The notes: a model not told the origin generated them from the sequence alone. 64,000 nt of DNA from Actinomycetes bacterium (GCA_025363815.1 JANYLB010000012.1:1-64000); one strand, 5' to 3'. Numbered from the stretch's first letter, positions 18,257 through 28,015 are shown. Numbers and translations are program-made.

Positions 18257-18772
18257 CTATTCGACCCTCACCTGGAGGACTTCGAAGTCATCGAGGCTCG
18301 AGCCGCGCACGTCGTAGCGGTAGCCGCGCCGGTCGGCGGGGCCCCACCGGCCGGTGAGCCAATCGGTCAACGGTTCGCGGACCCACGCCAGACACGCGGC
18401 CAGGCGGTCGGCACACGCGTCGACCGGGACGAACGCGGCGTCGATGACGATCCCGTCGGGATCCTCCACCGTGAGCTCGCCGTCGAACTCGACCGCCCGG
18501 TGCACCTCACAGCGCATTCGCCAACCCAAGTCGACCGCTTCGGCGTGCACCTCGTAGAGCGGGCCCTCCCACGAACGCACCCGGAGCCCCGTTTCCTCTT
18601 CGACCTCGCGGGTCAAGCCGTCGAGCACCGACGCATCGGTCGGATCGATGACACCCCCGGGTGTGCTCCAATCGGTGCTGCCGCCCCGGCGCCGGTTGAG
18701 GACGAGCAGGAGCTCCCCCTCGCGTTCCATCAGCGCAGACGCGACGACCCACTCGCGAACGGTGTCGGCCAC
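18257..18772 (-). CDS. NUDIX hydrolase
   Basis: Hydrolase of a nucleoside-diphosphate-linked substrate, substrate unknown; 171 residues. The Nudix box is partly degenerate: GGVIDPTDA leads to REVEEETGL, so the metal-binding REUxEExGU half is intact while the earlier conserved glutamate is not seen at its normal spacing. GTG at 18772 is used; the longer in-frame extension would lie inside the upstream gene. It is 4 bases after the mannose synthase stop and 8 bases before dinB, so it probably shares their transcript. Confidence 0.88.
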   Translation of the reverse strand: MADTVREWVVASALMEREGELLLVLNRRRGGSTDWSTPGGVIDPTDASVLDGLTREVEEETGLRVRSWEGPLYEVHAEAVDLGWRMRCEVHRAVEFDGELTVEDPDGIVIDAAFVPVDACADRLAACLAWVREPLTDWLTGRWGPADRRGYRYDVRGSSLDDFEVLQVRVE

Positions 18773-18776
18773 GGTC

Positions 18777-19517
18777 TCAGTGTGGCACCGGAGAGCCGGG
18801 TCCGCGCCGCAGGATCCGGTCGCGGACCGCCCACCAGGCGACGAGCAGGAGGGCCTCGACCACGATCCGACCCGACATCTTCGAGGTCCCGAGCTCACGA
18901 TCACGAAACTCGATCGGCACCTCGGTGATTGATCCGCCCGCCCTCGTGACGCGATATGTCATCTCCACCTGGAATCCGTACCCCTCCGCCGCCACCTCGT
19001 CGAGAGGGAAGCTCGTCAACGCGTGACGGGAGTAAACGCGAAACCCGGCAGTGCAGTCGTGCACCGCCAGGCCGAGGAGCGCCCGGACGTAGAGGTTTCC
19101 TCCACGGGAGATCGCAAGCCGATACCAGGGCCATTTCGGTGTGCGTCCACCGGCCACGTACCGGGAACCGATCACTAGATCGGCGCCGCGTTCCGACGCG
19201 GCGAGCAGCGACGGCAATGCGTCGGGATCGTGCGACAGATCGGCGTCCATCTCGACAAACGTGTCGTAGTCTGCCTCGAGCCCCAACCTGAACCCGGCGC
19301 GGTAGGCCGAGCCGAGCCCCGACTTCGAGGCCCGCCGCAGAACCTCGATCTGATCGAGCTCGGAATTGAGCCGTTCGGCGATGTCGGCTGTGCCGTCGGG
19401 GCTGCCGTCATCGACGACGAGGATGTCGGCACCGGGAACGACGGCCCTGACCCGACGCAAGACGGTTTCGATGTTCTCGGACTCGTTGTAGGTGGGGAGC
19501 ACGACAAGCGTCCGCAT
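18777..19517 (-). CDS. Polyprenol-phosphate mannose synthase (DPM1/Ppm1-like, GT2)
   Basis: GT2 glycosyltransferase that makes polyprenyl-phosphate mannose (donor for lipoglycans or protein mannosylation) from GDP-mannose. 246 residues with LPTYNESENIETVL, VVDDGSPDGTAD, the metal-binding DADLSHDP, VIGSRYV, and SRGGNLYVRALLG plus DCTAGFRVY, all characteristic of DPM1-type enzymes without a C-terminal membrane domain. A short hydrophobic stretch near 222-232 may touch the membrane. Consistent with the PimB-like gene farther right. Confidence 0.92.
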   Translation of the reverse strand: MRTLVVLPTYNESENIETVLRRVRAVVPGADILVVDDGSPDGTADIAERLNSELDQIEVLRRASKSGLGSAYRAGFRLGLEADYDTFVEMDADLSHDPDALPSLLAASERGADLVIGSRYVAGGRTPKWPWYRLAISRGGNLYVRALLGLAVHDCTAGFRVYSRHALTSFPLDEVAAEGYGFQVEMTYRVTRAGGSITEVPIEFRDRELGTSKMSGRIVVEALLLVAWWAVRDRILRRGPGSPVPH

Positions 19518-19563
19518 CAGCGTTGGAGCCTACCGTCGTGCCCATTTGCCTACGATCAGGGCT

Positions 19564-19869
19564 GTGGAAGCCCCGAACCCGTCCTCTGAGGCCCAGCCCC
19601 CCGGCGTCCCCACGGCCGGGGTGGTCCTGGTCGCCTTCGTCGGAGTCGTCGTCGCCGGCCTCCTGGGCGCGCTCGCCGCGTATGGCATCGTCGACGTCGA
19701 TTGCCGGGGTGGATGTGGCGCCAACGCCGCGCTGGCGGCGGTGGTCGGCGCGCTCATCGGGACAATCGGAGGTGGCATCGTCGCGGTGCTTGTGCTGCGG
19801 GCCCGGGCGCAGTGGCGCGTCCCCCGAGACGACGTCTCTCCAGATGACCCTTCTCAGAGCGTCGAGTAG
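19564..19869 (+). CDS. Small membrane protein of unknown function
   Basis: About 101 residues from a GTG. Two hydrophobic helices (about 19-41 and 56-79) are separated by a short loop with DVDCRGGCGAN, which carries two cysteines. A short charged tail follows. I do not recognise the family. Divergent from the mannose synthase gene (46-base gap), and its stop abuts the stop of the opposing PIG-L gene with no gap. Confidence 0.6.
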   Translation: MEAPNPSSEAQPPGVPTAGVVLVAFVGVVVAGLLGALAAYGIVDVDCRGGCGANAALAAVVGALIGTIGGGIVAVLVLRARAQWRVPRDDVSPDDPSQSVE

Positions 19870-20589
19870 CTACTCGAACGTGAGCTTGCGAAACGATTCC
19901 GCGTACCGGACGCCGACGGCGCGGCCGGCTTCTTCGGCTTGTTCGCCCAGCCACGTGCGGAACCAGGGCCCTGTCTGCGCGAGCTGGCTCGCGTGGCAGA
20001 ACAACGCATCGATCTTGCGCCCGAGCGCGTCGGAGATGTCGACCCAGCAATTGGGCTCCAGCGTCCCCGACAGGTACGCAGTGGTGACGTCATGGACCGT
20101 GAGACCTTCGGCTAGTTGATCGGCGAAGTAGTGCGGGTTCCCCGAGGCCGGCGCGATCGCGTCGAGGGTCGCCCAACCGGTTACCCGGTGATCACGGTGA
20201 TTGAAGTAACCGTCGCCGAAGAAAACCGCGGTGGGATCGGGACAGAGCACGGCCTCTGGCCTCAGCTCTCGTACGTGGCGCACGATCGCGGCCCGCAGAT
20301 CCTGGTCATCAGGAAGCTCGCCGTCGGAGTAGTCGAGGTGGAAGTGGCCGGCGAGGCCGAGCGTGGTCGCCGCCGCGGCGGTCTCGGCCCGTCGCAACTC
20401 CGCGAGCTCACCCGGATCGGCCAAGGGGTCGGAGCTTCCCTTGTCGCCGCGCGTCGTGACAAGCACCCAGACTTCGCTACCGGCCTCGGCCCAGCGCGCC
20501 AGCGTGCCACCGGCGGAGATCTCGGGATCGTCGGGATGTGCGTAGACGGCTAGCGCGCGCGCGGGAACGAACGGGTCTGCGCTTGCCAT
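19870..20589 (-). CDS. PIG-L/LmbE-family deacetylase
   Basis: Zinc-dependent N-acetylglucosaminide deacetylase family, 239 residues; members include MshB and Mca of mycothiol metabolism. The zinc motif AHPDDPEISAGG is near residue 17-28 and the second His motif NHRDHRVTG near 130. Which substrate it has cannot be told from sequence. The ATG shares the TGATG overlap with the thioesterase upstream, so the two are co-translated. Confidence 0.92.
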   Translation of the reverse strand: MASADPFVPARALAVYAHPDDPEISAGGTLARWAEAGSEVWVLVTTRGDKGSSDPLADPGELAELRRAETAAAATTLGLAGHFHLDYSDGELPDDQDLRAAIVRHVRELRPEAVLCPDPTAVFFGDGYFNHRDHRVTGWATLDAIAPASGNPHYFADQLAEGLTVHDVTTAYLSGTLEPNCWVDISDALGRKIDALFCHASQLAQTGPWFRTWLGEQAEEAGRAVGVRYAESFRKLTFE

Positions 20590-21455
20590 CAACCCTGCCT
20601 CATGGGGCGGATCAGGCCTTCCTGCATCACCGTCACCACCAGCACTCCATCTTGGCGAAAGATCTCGCCGCGGGCGAGGCCGCGCGCGCCGTGGGCGATG
20701 GGGCTGTCCTGGTGGTAGAGCAGCCACTCGTCGGCGCGGAACGGCTGATGGAACCACATCGCATGGTCGAGGCTCGCGACCATGAAGTTCCCGTCCTGCC
20801 AGTTGACGCCGTGCGGGAGCATCGCGGTATCGAGGATCGTGAGGTCCGACGCGTAGGCGACGATGCAGTCGTGCAGCAGCGGCTCGTCGGGCAGGGTCCC
20901 GTTCGCTCGGATCCACACGTCTTGATTCGGTGGTCGGGGCGCGTGGTCGAGCCACGACGGCATCTCGGTGGGGCGGGTATCGATCGGACGATCGCGGGTG
21001 AGCCACTCCACGACGTCGGGCCCGAACTTGTCGAGGAACGGCTCGAGCCGCTCGCGGTACGTCGGAAGCGACTCCGGGGGAGCAACGTCGGGCATCGGCG
21101 TCTGGTGCTCAGGCCCGGCTTCCACCACCTGGAACGACGCTTGCAGGTTGAAGATCGCGCGACCGTGCTGGATCGCAACAACCCGTCGGGTCGTAAAGCT
21201 CTTGCCGTCGCGGATGCGGTCGACCTCGTAGACGATCGGAATGCCGGGATCGCCCGACCGAAGGAAGTACGCGTGCAACGAGTGCACCGAGTGAGCGGCA
21301 TCTACGGTACGGCCGGCGGCGACGAGCGCCTGGCCCGCGACCTGACCACCGAAGACGCGTTGCATCTTCTCGTCGGGGCTCATCCCCCGGAACAGATTGA
21401 CTTCCAGCGCCTCGAGGTCGAGGAGCGCGATGAGGTCTTCGAGCGCGGAACTCAT
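20589..21455 (-). CDS. Acyl-CoA thioesterase II (TesB-like, double hotdog)
   Basis: Hydrolyses acyl-CoA to free acid and CoA; 288 residues forming two hotdog domains. Visible family features are VFGGQVAGQAL near residue 36, the N-terminal-domain SLHAYFLRSGDP, and the C-terminal LDHAMWFHQPFRADEWLLY with ASLDH, where the catalytic Asp/Gln/Thr set of TesB lies. ATG at 21455; the in-frame upstream extension has no family character. Co-transcribed with the PIG-L gene. Confidence 0.93.
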   Translation of the reverse strand: MSSALEDLIALLDLEALEVNLFRGMSPDEKMQRVFGGQVAGQALVAAGRTVDAAHSVHSLHAYFLRSGDPGIPIVYEVDRIRDGKSFTTRRVVAIQHGRAIFNLQASFQVVEAGPEHQTPMPDVAPPESLPTYRERLEPFLDKFGPDVVEWLTRDRPIDTRPTEMPSWLDHAPRPPNQDVWIRANGTLPDEPLLHDCIVAYASDLTILDTAMLPHGVNWQDGNFMVASLDHAMWFHQPFRADEWLLYHQDSPIAHGARGLARGEIFRQDGVLVVTVMQEGLIRPMRQG

Positions 21456-21527
21456 CCGGTGAAGGTATCCGAACGGGAAGCAACCGTGTCCCTCGGGTTG
21501 TGACCCGACGCCGGTAGCGTGTCGGCG

Positions 21528-21971
21528 ATGACCCGCAAGGACACACTCGGCCACCTGCGTCGCGCCACGGAGCCCATGCTCCAGCCCGACGAGAGCTTCC
21601 TGGCGGGGTGCGCGGTGTGGATGGCCGACGAACGACCACGAGTCCCGCTCATCTTCACTGGTCGCGCCATCTACTTGATCGCGGTCACTGGTGAACGGTT
21701 GTTTGTCTTCGACACACCCCGACGGGGCAGGCCGCTTCTCGGAGCTGATCTTCTGCTCCAGCGACGGCACGACGCGCTGGATCTGCTCCGGGTCCGTACG
21801 CGCATCCCGATGCTCCAGCTCCGCATCTCGCCCGCGCCGGAGCGCGTCGTCATCCTCGAGTTCCGGCCTCGCGACCGCTCCCTAGCCCGCAATCTGATCA
21901 AGATGTTGCGCAGAGCGGCCGCGAACGGAGTGGAACCGCCGAGTACTCCGACGGCCGCCATCAACCTGTGA
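21528..21971 (+). CDS. Conserved hypothetical protein, PH-like
   Basis: A 147-residue soluble protein. It starts with an amphipathic segment, then strands such as RPRVPLIFTGRAIYLIAVTGERLFVFDTP that look like the membrane-PH-type 'bacterial PH' fold used by several actinobacterial proteins; this resemblance is weak and by eye only. A GTG nine bases earlier (21519) is an equally possible start. It ends 22 bases before the glycerol kinase gene and may share its transcript. Confidence 0.6.
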   Translation: MTRKDTLGHLRRATEPMLQPDESFLAGCAVWMADERPRVPLIFTGRAIYLIAVTGERLFVFDTPRRGRPLLGADLLLQRRHDALDLLRVRTRIPMLQLRISPAPERVVILEFRPRDRSLARNLIKMLRRAAANGVEPPSTPTAAINL

Positions 21972-21993
21972 GCGATCGAGGCGGCGCGCCGGA

Positions 21994-23490
21994 GTGAACC
22001 ACGAAGGCGTGATCGTCGCGATCGATGCGGGAACGACAGGGGTCCGGGCGTTTGGCGTCGACGGCAACGGACTCCCCCTGGCGTGGTCGTACCGGGAGTT
22101 CACACAACACTTCCCCCGACCGGGTTGGGTCGAGCACGATCCCGACGAGATATACGCGGCAACGCTCGCGGTTCTCGGCGACGTCGTCCGTGACCTCGAC
22201 GAAGCCGGGCGACCGATCATCGCGATCGGCATCACGAACCAGCGCGAGACCACGGTCGTGTGGAGCGCCGACACCGGCCGGCCGCGGTATCGGGCGATCG
22301 TCTGGCAGGACCGCCGGACCGCGGCGCGCTGCGACGAGCTGAAGGCGGATGGGGTCGAACCATTGGTGCGGAGCCGCACCGGACTCGTCCTCGATCCGTA
22401 CTTCTCGGCCACGAAGCTGCAATGGCTCCTGACCGAGGGCGGCGTAACCATCGACGACGACCTGCGGTTCGGCACCATCGATTCGTGGTTGCTGTGGAAG
22501 CTGACCGGCGGCCCGGGGCCGACGGCGGTGCACGCCACCGACCCTTCGAACGCGTCGCGCACTCTTCTCTACGACATCGCAGCGCTCGAGTGGTCCGACG
22601 AGCTGTGCGAGCTGTTCGGCGTGCCCCGATCGTGCCTGCCGTCGGTGTTGGCGAACAGTGGCAGGTTCGGAATCACCGATCGAGCGTCGGCCGCGGGGCT
22701 GGCGGTGCCGGTGAGCGGCATGGCCGGTGACCAGCAAGCAGCCTTGTTCGGCCAGGCGTGCTTCGAAACGGGGATGGCCAAGAACACCTACGGAACCGGC
22801 TCGTTCGTGCTGCTGAATCTCGGATCGGCACTTCCGCCACCGGCCGATGGTCTGTTGACGAGCGTCGCGTGGACCATCGGAGCGACTACGACCTACGCGA
22901 TGGAAGGCTCGATCTTCGTCACCGGCGCCGCCGTGCAGTGGCTACGCGACGGGCTCGGGATCATCGCGAGCGCGGCCGATACCGGGCCGCTCGCGGAGAG
23001 CGTCGACACCACCGGCGGCGTCTATTTTGTCCCCGCATTCACCGGTCTCGGCTCCCCTTACTGGGATCCATACGCCCGGGGTGCGATCCTCGGTCTCACC
23101 CGCGGCACCGGTCGCGCCGAGATCGCGCGGGCGACCGTTGAGGCGATGGCGTTCCAAACCGCCGACGTCGTCGAGGCGATGACCGCGGCCAGCGGCGCAC
23201 GGGTGGCGGAGCTGCGGGTCGACGGCGGCGCGAGCCAGATGGACCTGCTGTGTCGCTTCCAGGCCGATCTCCTCGGAGTCCCGGTACGTCGACCCGTCAT
23301 CCAGGAAACGACCGCCCTCGGTGCCGCCTACCTCGCCGGTCTCGCCGAGGACATCTGGGAAAGCCCGGCCGATGCCGCCGCGTCCTGGCGTGAGGAGGCC
23401 GTATTCGCTCCCGCTATGGGACTCGACGAGGTTGCGAGCCGCCGGGCCGGGTGGGCCCGCGCCGTCGAGCGGTCCCGCTCCTGGGCCTGA
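21994..23490 (+). CDS. glpK: Glycerol kinase (FGGY family)
   Basis: Phosphorylates glycerol to sn-glycerol 3-phosphate with ATP; cytoplasmic. 498 residues, the normal length. Key features: AIDAGTTGVRA phosphate loop at the N-terminus, TNQRET and VWQDRRTA, GTIDSWLLWKLTGG, GMAGDQQAALFGQ, KNTYGTGSFVLLN, and the second FGGY signature DGGASQMDLLCRFQADLL. GTG start. The next gene, convergent, encodes an acyltransferase for which glycerol 3-phosphate is an upstream metabolite. Confidence 0.94.
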   Translation: MNHEGVIVAIDAGTTGVRAFGVDGNGLPLAWSYREFTQHFPRPGWVEHDPDEIYAATLAVLGDVVRDLDEAGRPIIAIGITNQRETTVVWSADTGRPRYRAIVWQDRRTAARCDELKADGVEPLVRSRTGLVLDPYFSATKLQWLLTEGGVTIDDDLRFGTIDSWLLWKLTGGPGPTAVHATDPSNASRTLLYDIAALEWSDELCELFGVPRSCLPSVLANSGRFGITDRASAAGLAVPVSGMAGDQQAALFGQACFETGMAKNTYGTGSFVLLNLGSALPPPADGLLTSVAWTIGATTTYAMEGSIFVTGAAVQWLRDGLGIIASAADTGPLAESVDTTGGVYFVPAFTGLGSPYWDPYARGAILGLTRGTGRAEIARATVEAMAFQTADVVEAMTAASGARVAELRVDGGASQMDLLCRFQADLLGVPVRRPVIQETTALGAAYLAGLAEDIWESPADAAASWREEAVFAPAMGLDEVASRRAGWARAVERSRSWA

Positions 23491-23501
23491 TCAGATCGCG
23501 A

Positions 23502-24224
23502 TCAGCCCGCCAGGGTCGCGACCCGCACCGCATGGTCAACGACCTCGGGCGAGGCATCGACCGCGGGCCGGTCCGGCGTCGGCGATTTGGTCGCGTAGCT
23601 GTCGGAGTACTCGTACCCGGACAGCTCGTGTATCTCGTACATGAGCTCGTCGGTGAGCTGACGCAACGCGAGGTGATCGTCGGCTCGACCTTCGTAGTGG
23701 GCCAGATCGATCGGCGAACCGAAGCGCACGGTGACCGTCCGGAACAACCGGGGCATCTTGGAGTCGGTCGGCTGGATCTCGTCGGTGCCGATCAGGCCGA
23801 CCGGAACGAGCGGCGCCCCGGTGCGAAGCGCGAGGCGGGCCACGCCGGTGTGGCCCCTGTGGAGGAGACCACTTCGGGTGCGGGTCCCCTCGGGGTAGAT
23901 CCCGAACTGCCCACCCTGATCGAGCACGGCAGTTGCCGCGTCGAGAGCACGCTGGCTGGCGCTCCCGCCCTCTCGGCGAATGGGGATCTGGCCGACGGCC
24001 CGGAAGAACCACGCCGAGCGCGGGTCGTCGAAGTACTCGGCCTTGGCAACGAACGTCATCCGCCGGCGCAGCACGAGCGGCAGGAAGATCGAATCGATGA
24101 ACGAACGATGGTTCGCCGCATAGATCACGGCGCCGGCGGCGGGGATGTTGTCGCGCCCTTCGACCCGCACCCGGAAGGCACCGTAGAGCAGTGGCGTGAG
24201 CACAGCCTTGAGGATCCAGTACAT
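23502..24224 (-). CDS. 1-acylglycerol-3-phosphate acyltransferase family protein (PlsC-like)
   Basis: Membrane-associated acyltransferase of about 240 residues. Motif I is NHRSFID (NHxxxxD), motif III is YPEGTRTRSG, with FVAKAEYF and VPVGLIGTDE between and after. A hydrophobic N-terminus (YWILKAVLTPLLYGAF) should dip into the membrane. A GTG one codon before the ATG is an alternative start. It is divergent, with only 17 bases, from the TetR gene, which may control it. Confidence 0.92.
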   Translation of the reverse strand: MYWILKAVLTPLLYGAFRVRVEGRDNIPAAGAVIYAANHRSFIDSIFLPLVLRRRMTFVAKAEYFDDPRSAWFFRAVGQIPIRREGGSASQRALDAATAVLDQGGQFGIYPEGTRTRSGLLHRGHTGVARLALRTGAPLVPVGLIGTDEIQPTDSKMPRLFRTVTVRFGSPIDLAHYEGRADDHLALRQLTDELMYEIHELSGYEYSDSYATKSPTPDRPAVDASPEVVDHAVRVATLAG

Positions 24225-24241
24225 CACTGACGCGAGCGTAG

Positions 24242-24943
24242 GTGACGAACGTCGAACTGGCTACGGGCGATCGCGTGCGGCTACCTCGTGCGGCCGAGGC
24301 AGTCGGAATCCGCGTCGTTCTTGACCGTCCGGACAAGTCGCCCGTAGCCTCCTCGGCCTTGGCGCGAAAGCTCACCCAACGCGGGAAGGACCGTCGCCGT
24401 CAGATCATGGCGGAGTCGACGCGCCTCTTCGCCGAGCGCGGGTTCCATCCAACCTCGGTCTCCGACATCGTCACCAGCATCGGCGTCGGCAAGGGCGTCT
24501 TCTACTGGTACTTCTCTTCCAAGGAAGAGCTGCTCGCCCAGTTGCTCGAAGCCGCGCAGCTCGATCTCCGTCGTCGCCAGCAGGCCGCGATAGGAGAGGA
24601 ACCCGATCCGGTTCGACGGATCGAGCTCGGCATCCGCGCGTCCATGCAGTGGTTCTCTGAGCACCGCGACTCGCTGACCCTGTTCCAGTTCGCCGCTACA
24701 GAGGAACGCTTCGCGCCGGTGCTGCGTACCGGCCAGGAGATCGCAGTCGACGATCTCGCGCGCCACCTCAAAGACGCGGTCAGCGACGGACGCGCCGTCG
24801 ACCAGGATGCCCAAGTCGTCGCCTACGCGATCCTCGGCGTAGTGCAGCAGTTGGCCCGAACGTTCCTGTTCAGCAGCGACGAACCCGTCGGCCGAGTCGC
24901 CGACGCTGCAGTCGCGTTCTGCCTACGCGGCCTCGAGGGTTAG
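24242..24943 (+). CDS. TetR-family transcriptional regulator
   Basis: 233 residues from the GTG used here; the helix-turn-helix lies about residues 48-90 (RRRQIMAESTRLFAERGF, then DIVTSIGVGKGVFYWYFSSKEEL). The 45 residues before it are longer than usual, so the true start may be farther in. The ligand domain is not assignable. Divergent from the acyltransferase gene with 17 bases between, too little for a separate long promoter on each side. Confidence 0.88.
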   Translation: MTNVELATGDRVRLPRAAEAVGIRVVLDRPDKSPVASSALARKLTQRGKDRRRQIMAESTRLFAERGFHPTSVSDIVTSIGVGKGVFYWYFSSKEELLAQLLEAAQLDLRRRQQAAIGEEPDPVRRIELGIRASMQWFSEHRDSLTLFQFAATEERFAPVLRTGQEIAVDDLARHLKDAVSDGRAVDQDAQVVAYAILGVVQQLARTFLFSSDEPVGRVADAAVAFCLRGLEG

Positions 24944-24970
24944 CCCGCCCGCCGGCCAGATCCGAGAGAC

Positions 24971-26146
24971 TCAGCCGAGCTTGGTGAGGGCTTTGCGAAT
25001 GCCGCGGACGGCTTGACCGATGCGCTGCTCGTTCTCGACGAGGGCGAATCGGACGAACCCCTCGCCGCCAGGTCCGAAGCCGACGCCAGGCGACACTGCG
25101 ACCTTCGCTTCGCGCACCAGGTGCTTGGCGAACTCGAGGCTGCCCATCTCCAGGTACGGCTCGGGGACCGGCGCCCATACGAACATCGTGCCCTTGGGCT
25201 TCTCGATCTCCCAGCCCAATCGGCCGAGGCCATCGATCAGCACGTCACGCCGACCCTTGTAGATCTCGTTGACCTCGAGCGGATAGTCGGGCGCTTCGTT
25301 CATCGCCACGATCGACGCGATCTGGATCGGCTGGAACGTGCCGTAGTCGAGATAGCTCTTCAGCTTCGCGAGCGCGGCGACACACTCCTCGTTTCCGAGT
25401 ACGAAGCCCATTCGCCACCCGGCCATCGAGAACGACTTGGTGAGCGTGTACAGCTCGACGGCAACTTCGCTGGCCCCAGGTACCTGCAGGATCGAGGGCG
25501 GCTCGTAGCCGTCGAAGCCGAGATCGGCATAGGCGAAGTCGTGCACGAGAAGCACGTCATGGCTGCGGGCGAAATCGACCATGCGCTGCATGAAGGCAAG
25601 ATCGACACATGTCGTGGTGGGGTTGTGCGGGAACGACAACACGATCACCCGCGGCCGTGGCCACGAGTCCTCCCATGCCTCCAGAAGGTTCTCGAAGAAA
25701 TCCTGTTGCGGCCCCAATCGCACGTGGCGCACCTCGGCGCCGGCGAGGATAGGGCCCCAGATGTGGATCGGGTATGACGGGCTGGGCACCAGCGCGGCAT
25801 CGCCGGGGGCGAGGAGCGTCCACATCAGATGCGAGAAACCCTCCTTGGCTCCAATGCTCGTGCACGCCTGCGTGTCGGGATCAATCTCGACGCCGAACTT
25901 ACGGCGATAGAGGTCGCTGATCGCGAGACGGAGCTTCGGGATGCCTCGGCTGGCCGAGTAGCGATGGTTCTTCGGGTTCTGCACCGCTTCGCACAGCTTG
26001 TCGACCGCGACCTTCGGGCTCGGCACGTCGGGGTTGCCGAAACCGAGATCGATCACGTCCTCGCCGGCTCGGCGCGCGTCCATCTTCAACGCGTCAATGG
26101 TCGCGAAGACGTACGGCGGAAGGGCGTTGATCCGGCGAAACTCCAT
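24971..26146 (-). CDS. PLP-dependent class I/II aminotransferase (AlaC-like)
   Basis: Fold-type I aminotransferase of 391 residues. The N-terminus [18 protein letters not shown] and [13 protein letters not shown] match the AlaC-type alanine aminotransferases as I recall them; the PLP lysine is in [14 protein letters not shown], and the substrate-carboxylate Arg in the C-terminal [16 protein letters not shown]. The ATG at 26146 is preferred over a GTG three codons earlier. Amino donor and acceptor (alanine/pyruvate with 2-oxoglutarate) are inferred from that resemblance. It is convergent with the TetR gene. Confidence 0.9.
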   Translation of the reverse strand: MEFRRINALPPYVFATIDALKMDARRAGEDVIDLGFGNPDVPSPKVAVDKLCEAVQNPKNHRYSASRGIPKLRLAISDLYRRKFGVEIDPDTQACTSIGAKEGFSHLMWTLLAPGDAALVPSPSYPIHIWGPILAGAEVRHVRLGPQQDFFENLLEAWEDSWPRPRVIVLSFPHNPTTTCVDLAFMQRMVDFARSHDVLLVHDFAYADLGFDGYEPPSILQVPGASEVAVELYTLTKSFSMAGWRMGFVLGNEECVAALAKLKSYLDYGTFQPIQIASIVAMNEAPDYPLEVNEIYKGRRDVLIDGLGRLGWEIEKPKGTMFVWAPVPEPYLEMGSLEFAKHLVREAKVAVSPGVGFGPGGEGFVRFALVENEQRIGQAVRGIRKALTKLG

Positions 26147-26216
26147 GAATGTCACGGTACCAGCCGGCTCTTTTCCCGACCGGCCGTTTGGTTCACCCGA
26201 CAGGTCGAGCCCGGGA

Positions 26217-27179
26217 TCAGCGAGTTGTCGCGCCGACCTCGTGGGGCTCGGCGTAGAACTGAGAGAACCACTTCCGGAACTTCACGATCGGACCGTCGGT
26301 GTCGGCGAGCGCCGGCACGGCCAAGAACGTCTTGTTCTCCCAGATCGGCTGGTCTTCCTGGATCTGCTTGTTGATCTCACCGACGAACGCGTTCGCGACG
26401 CTCGACGTCGTCCGCTCGTCGTCGAACTTGCGCACCGTGAAGTTGAATCGCACCTGGGTCGAGTCGTTGTCGATCGGTGTAGAGGTGGCGACGAGCAACG
26501 CGTCGACGATGCCGGTGAACCACGTCTTCGCGACGCCTGGACCGAAGCTGTAGACGTCGATGCGACCCTCGGTCACGCCACGCGGCGTCACGTACGCCTG
26601 CTTCGACAACATGGTCGCGGTATGACCTTCGGTCACGTAGCTCTCGCACTCCGCGACCTGATCGGTACCGTGGACATAGCGGAAGTGGGCGGGGTCGACC
26701 GTGTTCTCGGCCATCTCCTGCAGGATCGTGCCGATCGTGTAGCTCGATTTGTAGTAGTCGGAGAACGCAGGGGTGCCGACCTCGTCGAAGACGGGGACGT
26801 CCCAGAGCGGTGCGATCTCGTCGGGGTGGTACCAGGCGAACACGAGGTCGTTGGCTACGACGACGGGATAGGTGCGGACGTGGGCCTTACGGTTCAGTCG
26901 GTCGCTGTAAGGGATGTTCGTGCACGCGCCGGTTCCGTCGTAGGTCCACCCGTGGAACGGGCAGCGGATACAGCCGTCTTCGACCGCGCCGCCCACACCG
27001 AGGTGCGCGCCCAGATGCGGGCAGAACGCATCCTGCAGATGGAACTCCCCTGCTTCGTCGCGCCAGAGCACCAGCTCGCGACCGAAGTACTTCAACGCCC
27101 TGACCCCGCCGGGATCGAGATCCTCAGGTTCAGCGACCTGGTACCAGGAATACGGGATGGGGAACGGGAAACGCGGCAT
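26217..27179 (-). CDS. Rieske-type oxygenase, KshA / cholesterol 7-desaturase-like
   Basis: Oxygenase component of a Rieske non-haem iron system, 320 residues. The [2Fe-2S] ligands are C53-x-H55 and C73-x2-H76; the mononuclear iron motif is [13 protein letters not shown] with H165 and H170. The C-terminal end ([17 protein letters not shown]) resembles KshA, the 3-ketosteroid 9-alpha-hydroxylase oxygenase, but the protein is some 60 residues shorter, and ENTVDPAHF also occurs in DAF-36-type cholesterol desaturases. A steroid substrate is inferred from this and from context: last gene after an SDR and Ltp genes, and a KstR-like site directly upstream. Its reductase partner (KshB type) is not in the window. 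Confidence 0.88.
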   Translation of the reverse strand: MPRFPFPIPYSWYQVAEPEDLDPGGVRALKYFGRELVLWRDEAGEFHLQDAFCPHLGAHLGVGGAVEDGCIRCPFHGWTYDGTGACTNIPYSDRLNRKAHVRTYPVVVANDLVFAWYHPDEIAPLWDVPVFDEVGTPAFSDYYKSSYTIGTILQEMAENTVDPAHFRYVHGTDQVAECESYVTEGHTATMLSKQAYVTPRGVTEGRIDVYSFGPGVAKTWFTGIVDALLVATSTPIDNDSTQVRFNFTVRKFDDERTTSSVANAFVGEINKQIQEDQPIWENKTFLAVPALADTDGPIVKFRKWFSQFYAEPHEVGATTR

Positions 27180-27187
27180 TCGGAAAG

Positions 27188-27201
27188 TGAAACACGTTCC
27201 T
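27188..27201. promoter_or_regulatory. KstR-like operator before the Rieske gene (one mismatch)
   Basis: TGAAACACGTTCCT fits the KstR consensus TNNAACNNGTTNNA except for the last base (T for A). It ends 8 bases before the Rieske ATG, so it would overlap the ribosome-binding region or a very short leader. It suggests that this gene can be controlled separately from the long operon upstream. Confidence 0.55.
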
Positions 27202-27246
27202 ATTTCGTGCGCAAGCCTCCCGGTCCGGGGTGTGAGCGCCCGGCGC

Positions 27247-28002
27247 TCAGGAAGGCCAAGACAATCCGGCGAGCACACCGCCGTCGATCACGAACTCCGC
27301 GCCGGTGCAGTACGAGCTCTCGTCGGACGCGAGGAACACGACGAGCTGCGCGACCTCGTCGGGCTCCCCCACCCGCCCGAGGCTCGCCAGCTTCGAGAGA
27401 TAGGGACGCGGGTCGAAGCCGAGCACCTCCTTCGAGGTCATCGGTGTCGCGATGGCGCCGGGGTGGACCGAGTTGACCCTGATCCCGGCCGAGCCCAGCT
27501 CGAGCGCCGCAGTCTTCGTGATCCCCCGCACCGCGAACTTGCTCGCCACGTACGCTCCTGTGGCTGGCGCGCCGGCGATGCCGTTGATCGACGAGAAGTT
27601 GACGATCGAGCCACCACCGCGCTCACGCATCGGCGCGATGACCGCGCGGAGCCCAAGCAGCGTGCCGAAGTAGTTGACCTCCATCATCTTGCGGAAGGGC
27701 TCGACCGAACCCTCGAGCGGGCTCATGCCGGTGATGCCGGCACAGTTCACGAGCAGGTCTATGCCACCGAACGCGGCCACGGTCGCGTCGACCGCCTGGC
27801 TCCACTCATCCTCACTCGTGACGTCGAGCTTCATCGCGCACGCAGCATCACCGAGCTCGTCGGCGAGCGTCTGGGTTGGTTCGATACTCACATCGGCGAG
27901 CATCACCCGGGCACCTTCGCCTATGAAACGACGCGCCGTCTGCGCGCCCATACCGCTACCCGCACCCGTGACGATTGCCACCTTGTCGTCGAGCCGTCCC
28001 AC
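27247..28002 (-). CDS. SDR, 3-alpha(20-beta)-hydroxysteroid dehydrogenase-like
   Basis: Short-chain dehydrogenase of 251 residues using NAD(H) or NADP(H). Cofactor motif [12 protein letters not shown], catalytic Ser in NFSSING, and YVASK; the segments [33 protein letters not shown] and [13 protein letters not shown] closely resemble mycobacterial Rv2002 (FabG3), a 20-beta-hydroxysteroid dehydrogenase. A steroid hydroxyl or keto group is thus the likely substrate, supported by the surrounding sterol genes. GTG start after a G-rich stretch; 67 bases before the Rieske gene. Confidence 0.9.
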   Translation of the reverse strand: MGRLDDKVAIVTGAGSGMGAQTARRFIGEGARVMLADVSIEPTQTLADELGDAACAMKLDVTSEDEWSQAVDATVAAFGGIDLLVNCAGITGMSPLEGSVEPFRKMMEVNYFGTLLGLRAVIAPMRERGGGSIVNFSSINGIAGAPATGAYVASKFAVRGITKTAALELGSAGIRVNSVHPGAIATPMTSKEVLGFDPRPYLSKLASLGRVGEPDEVAQLVVFLASDESSYCTGAEFVIDGGVLAGLSWPS

Positions 28003-28015
28003 CAGTCCCCCTCGA

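Noticed and set aside
26147..26216. GCCGG...CCGGC stem with outer ACCA/TGGT pairs before the aminotransferase gene
   Set aside because: The stem is only five bases with a 12-base loop and a four-base bulge to the outer pairs. In DNA this rich in G and C that is not convincing as an operator or terminator.
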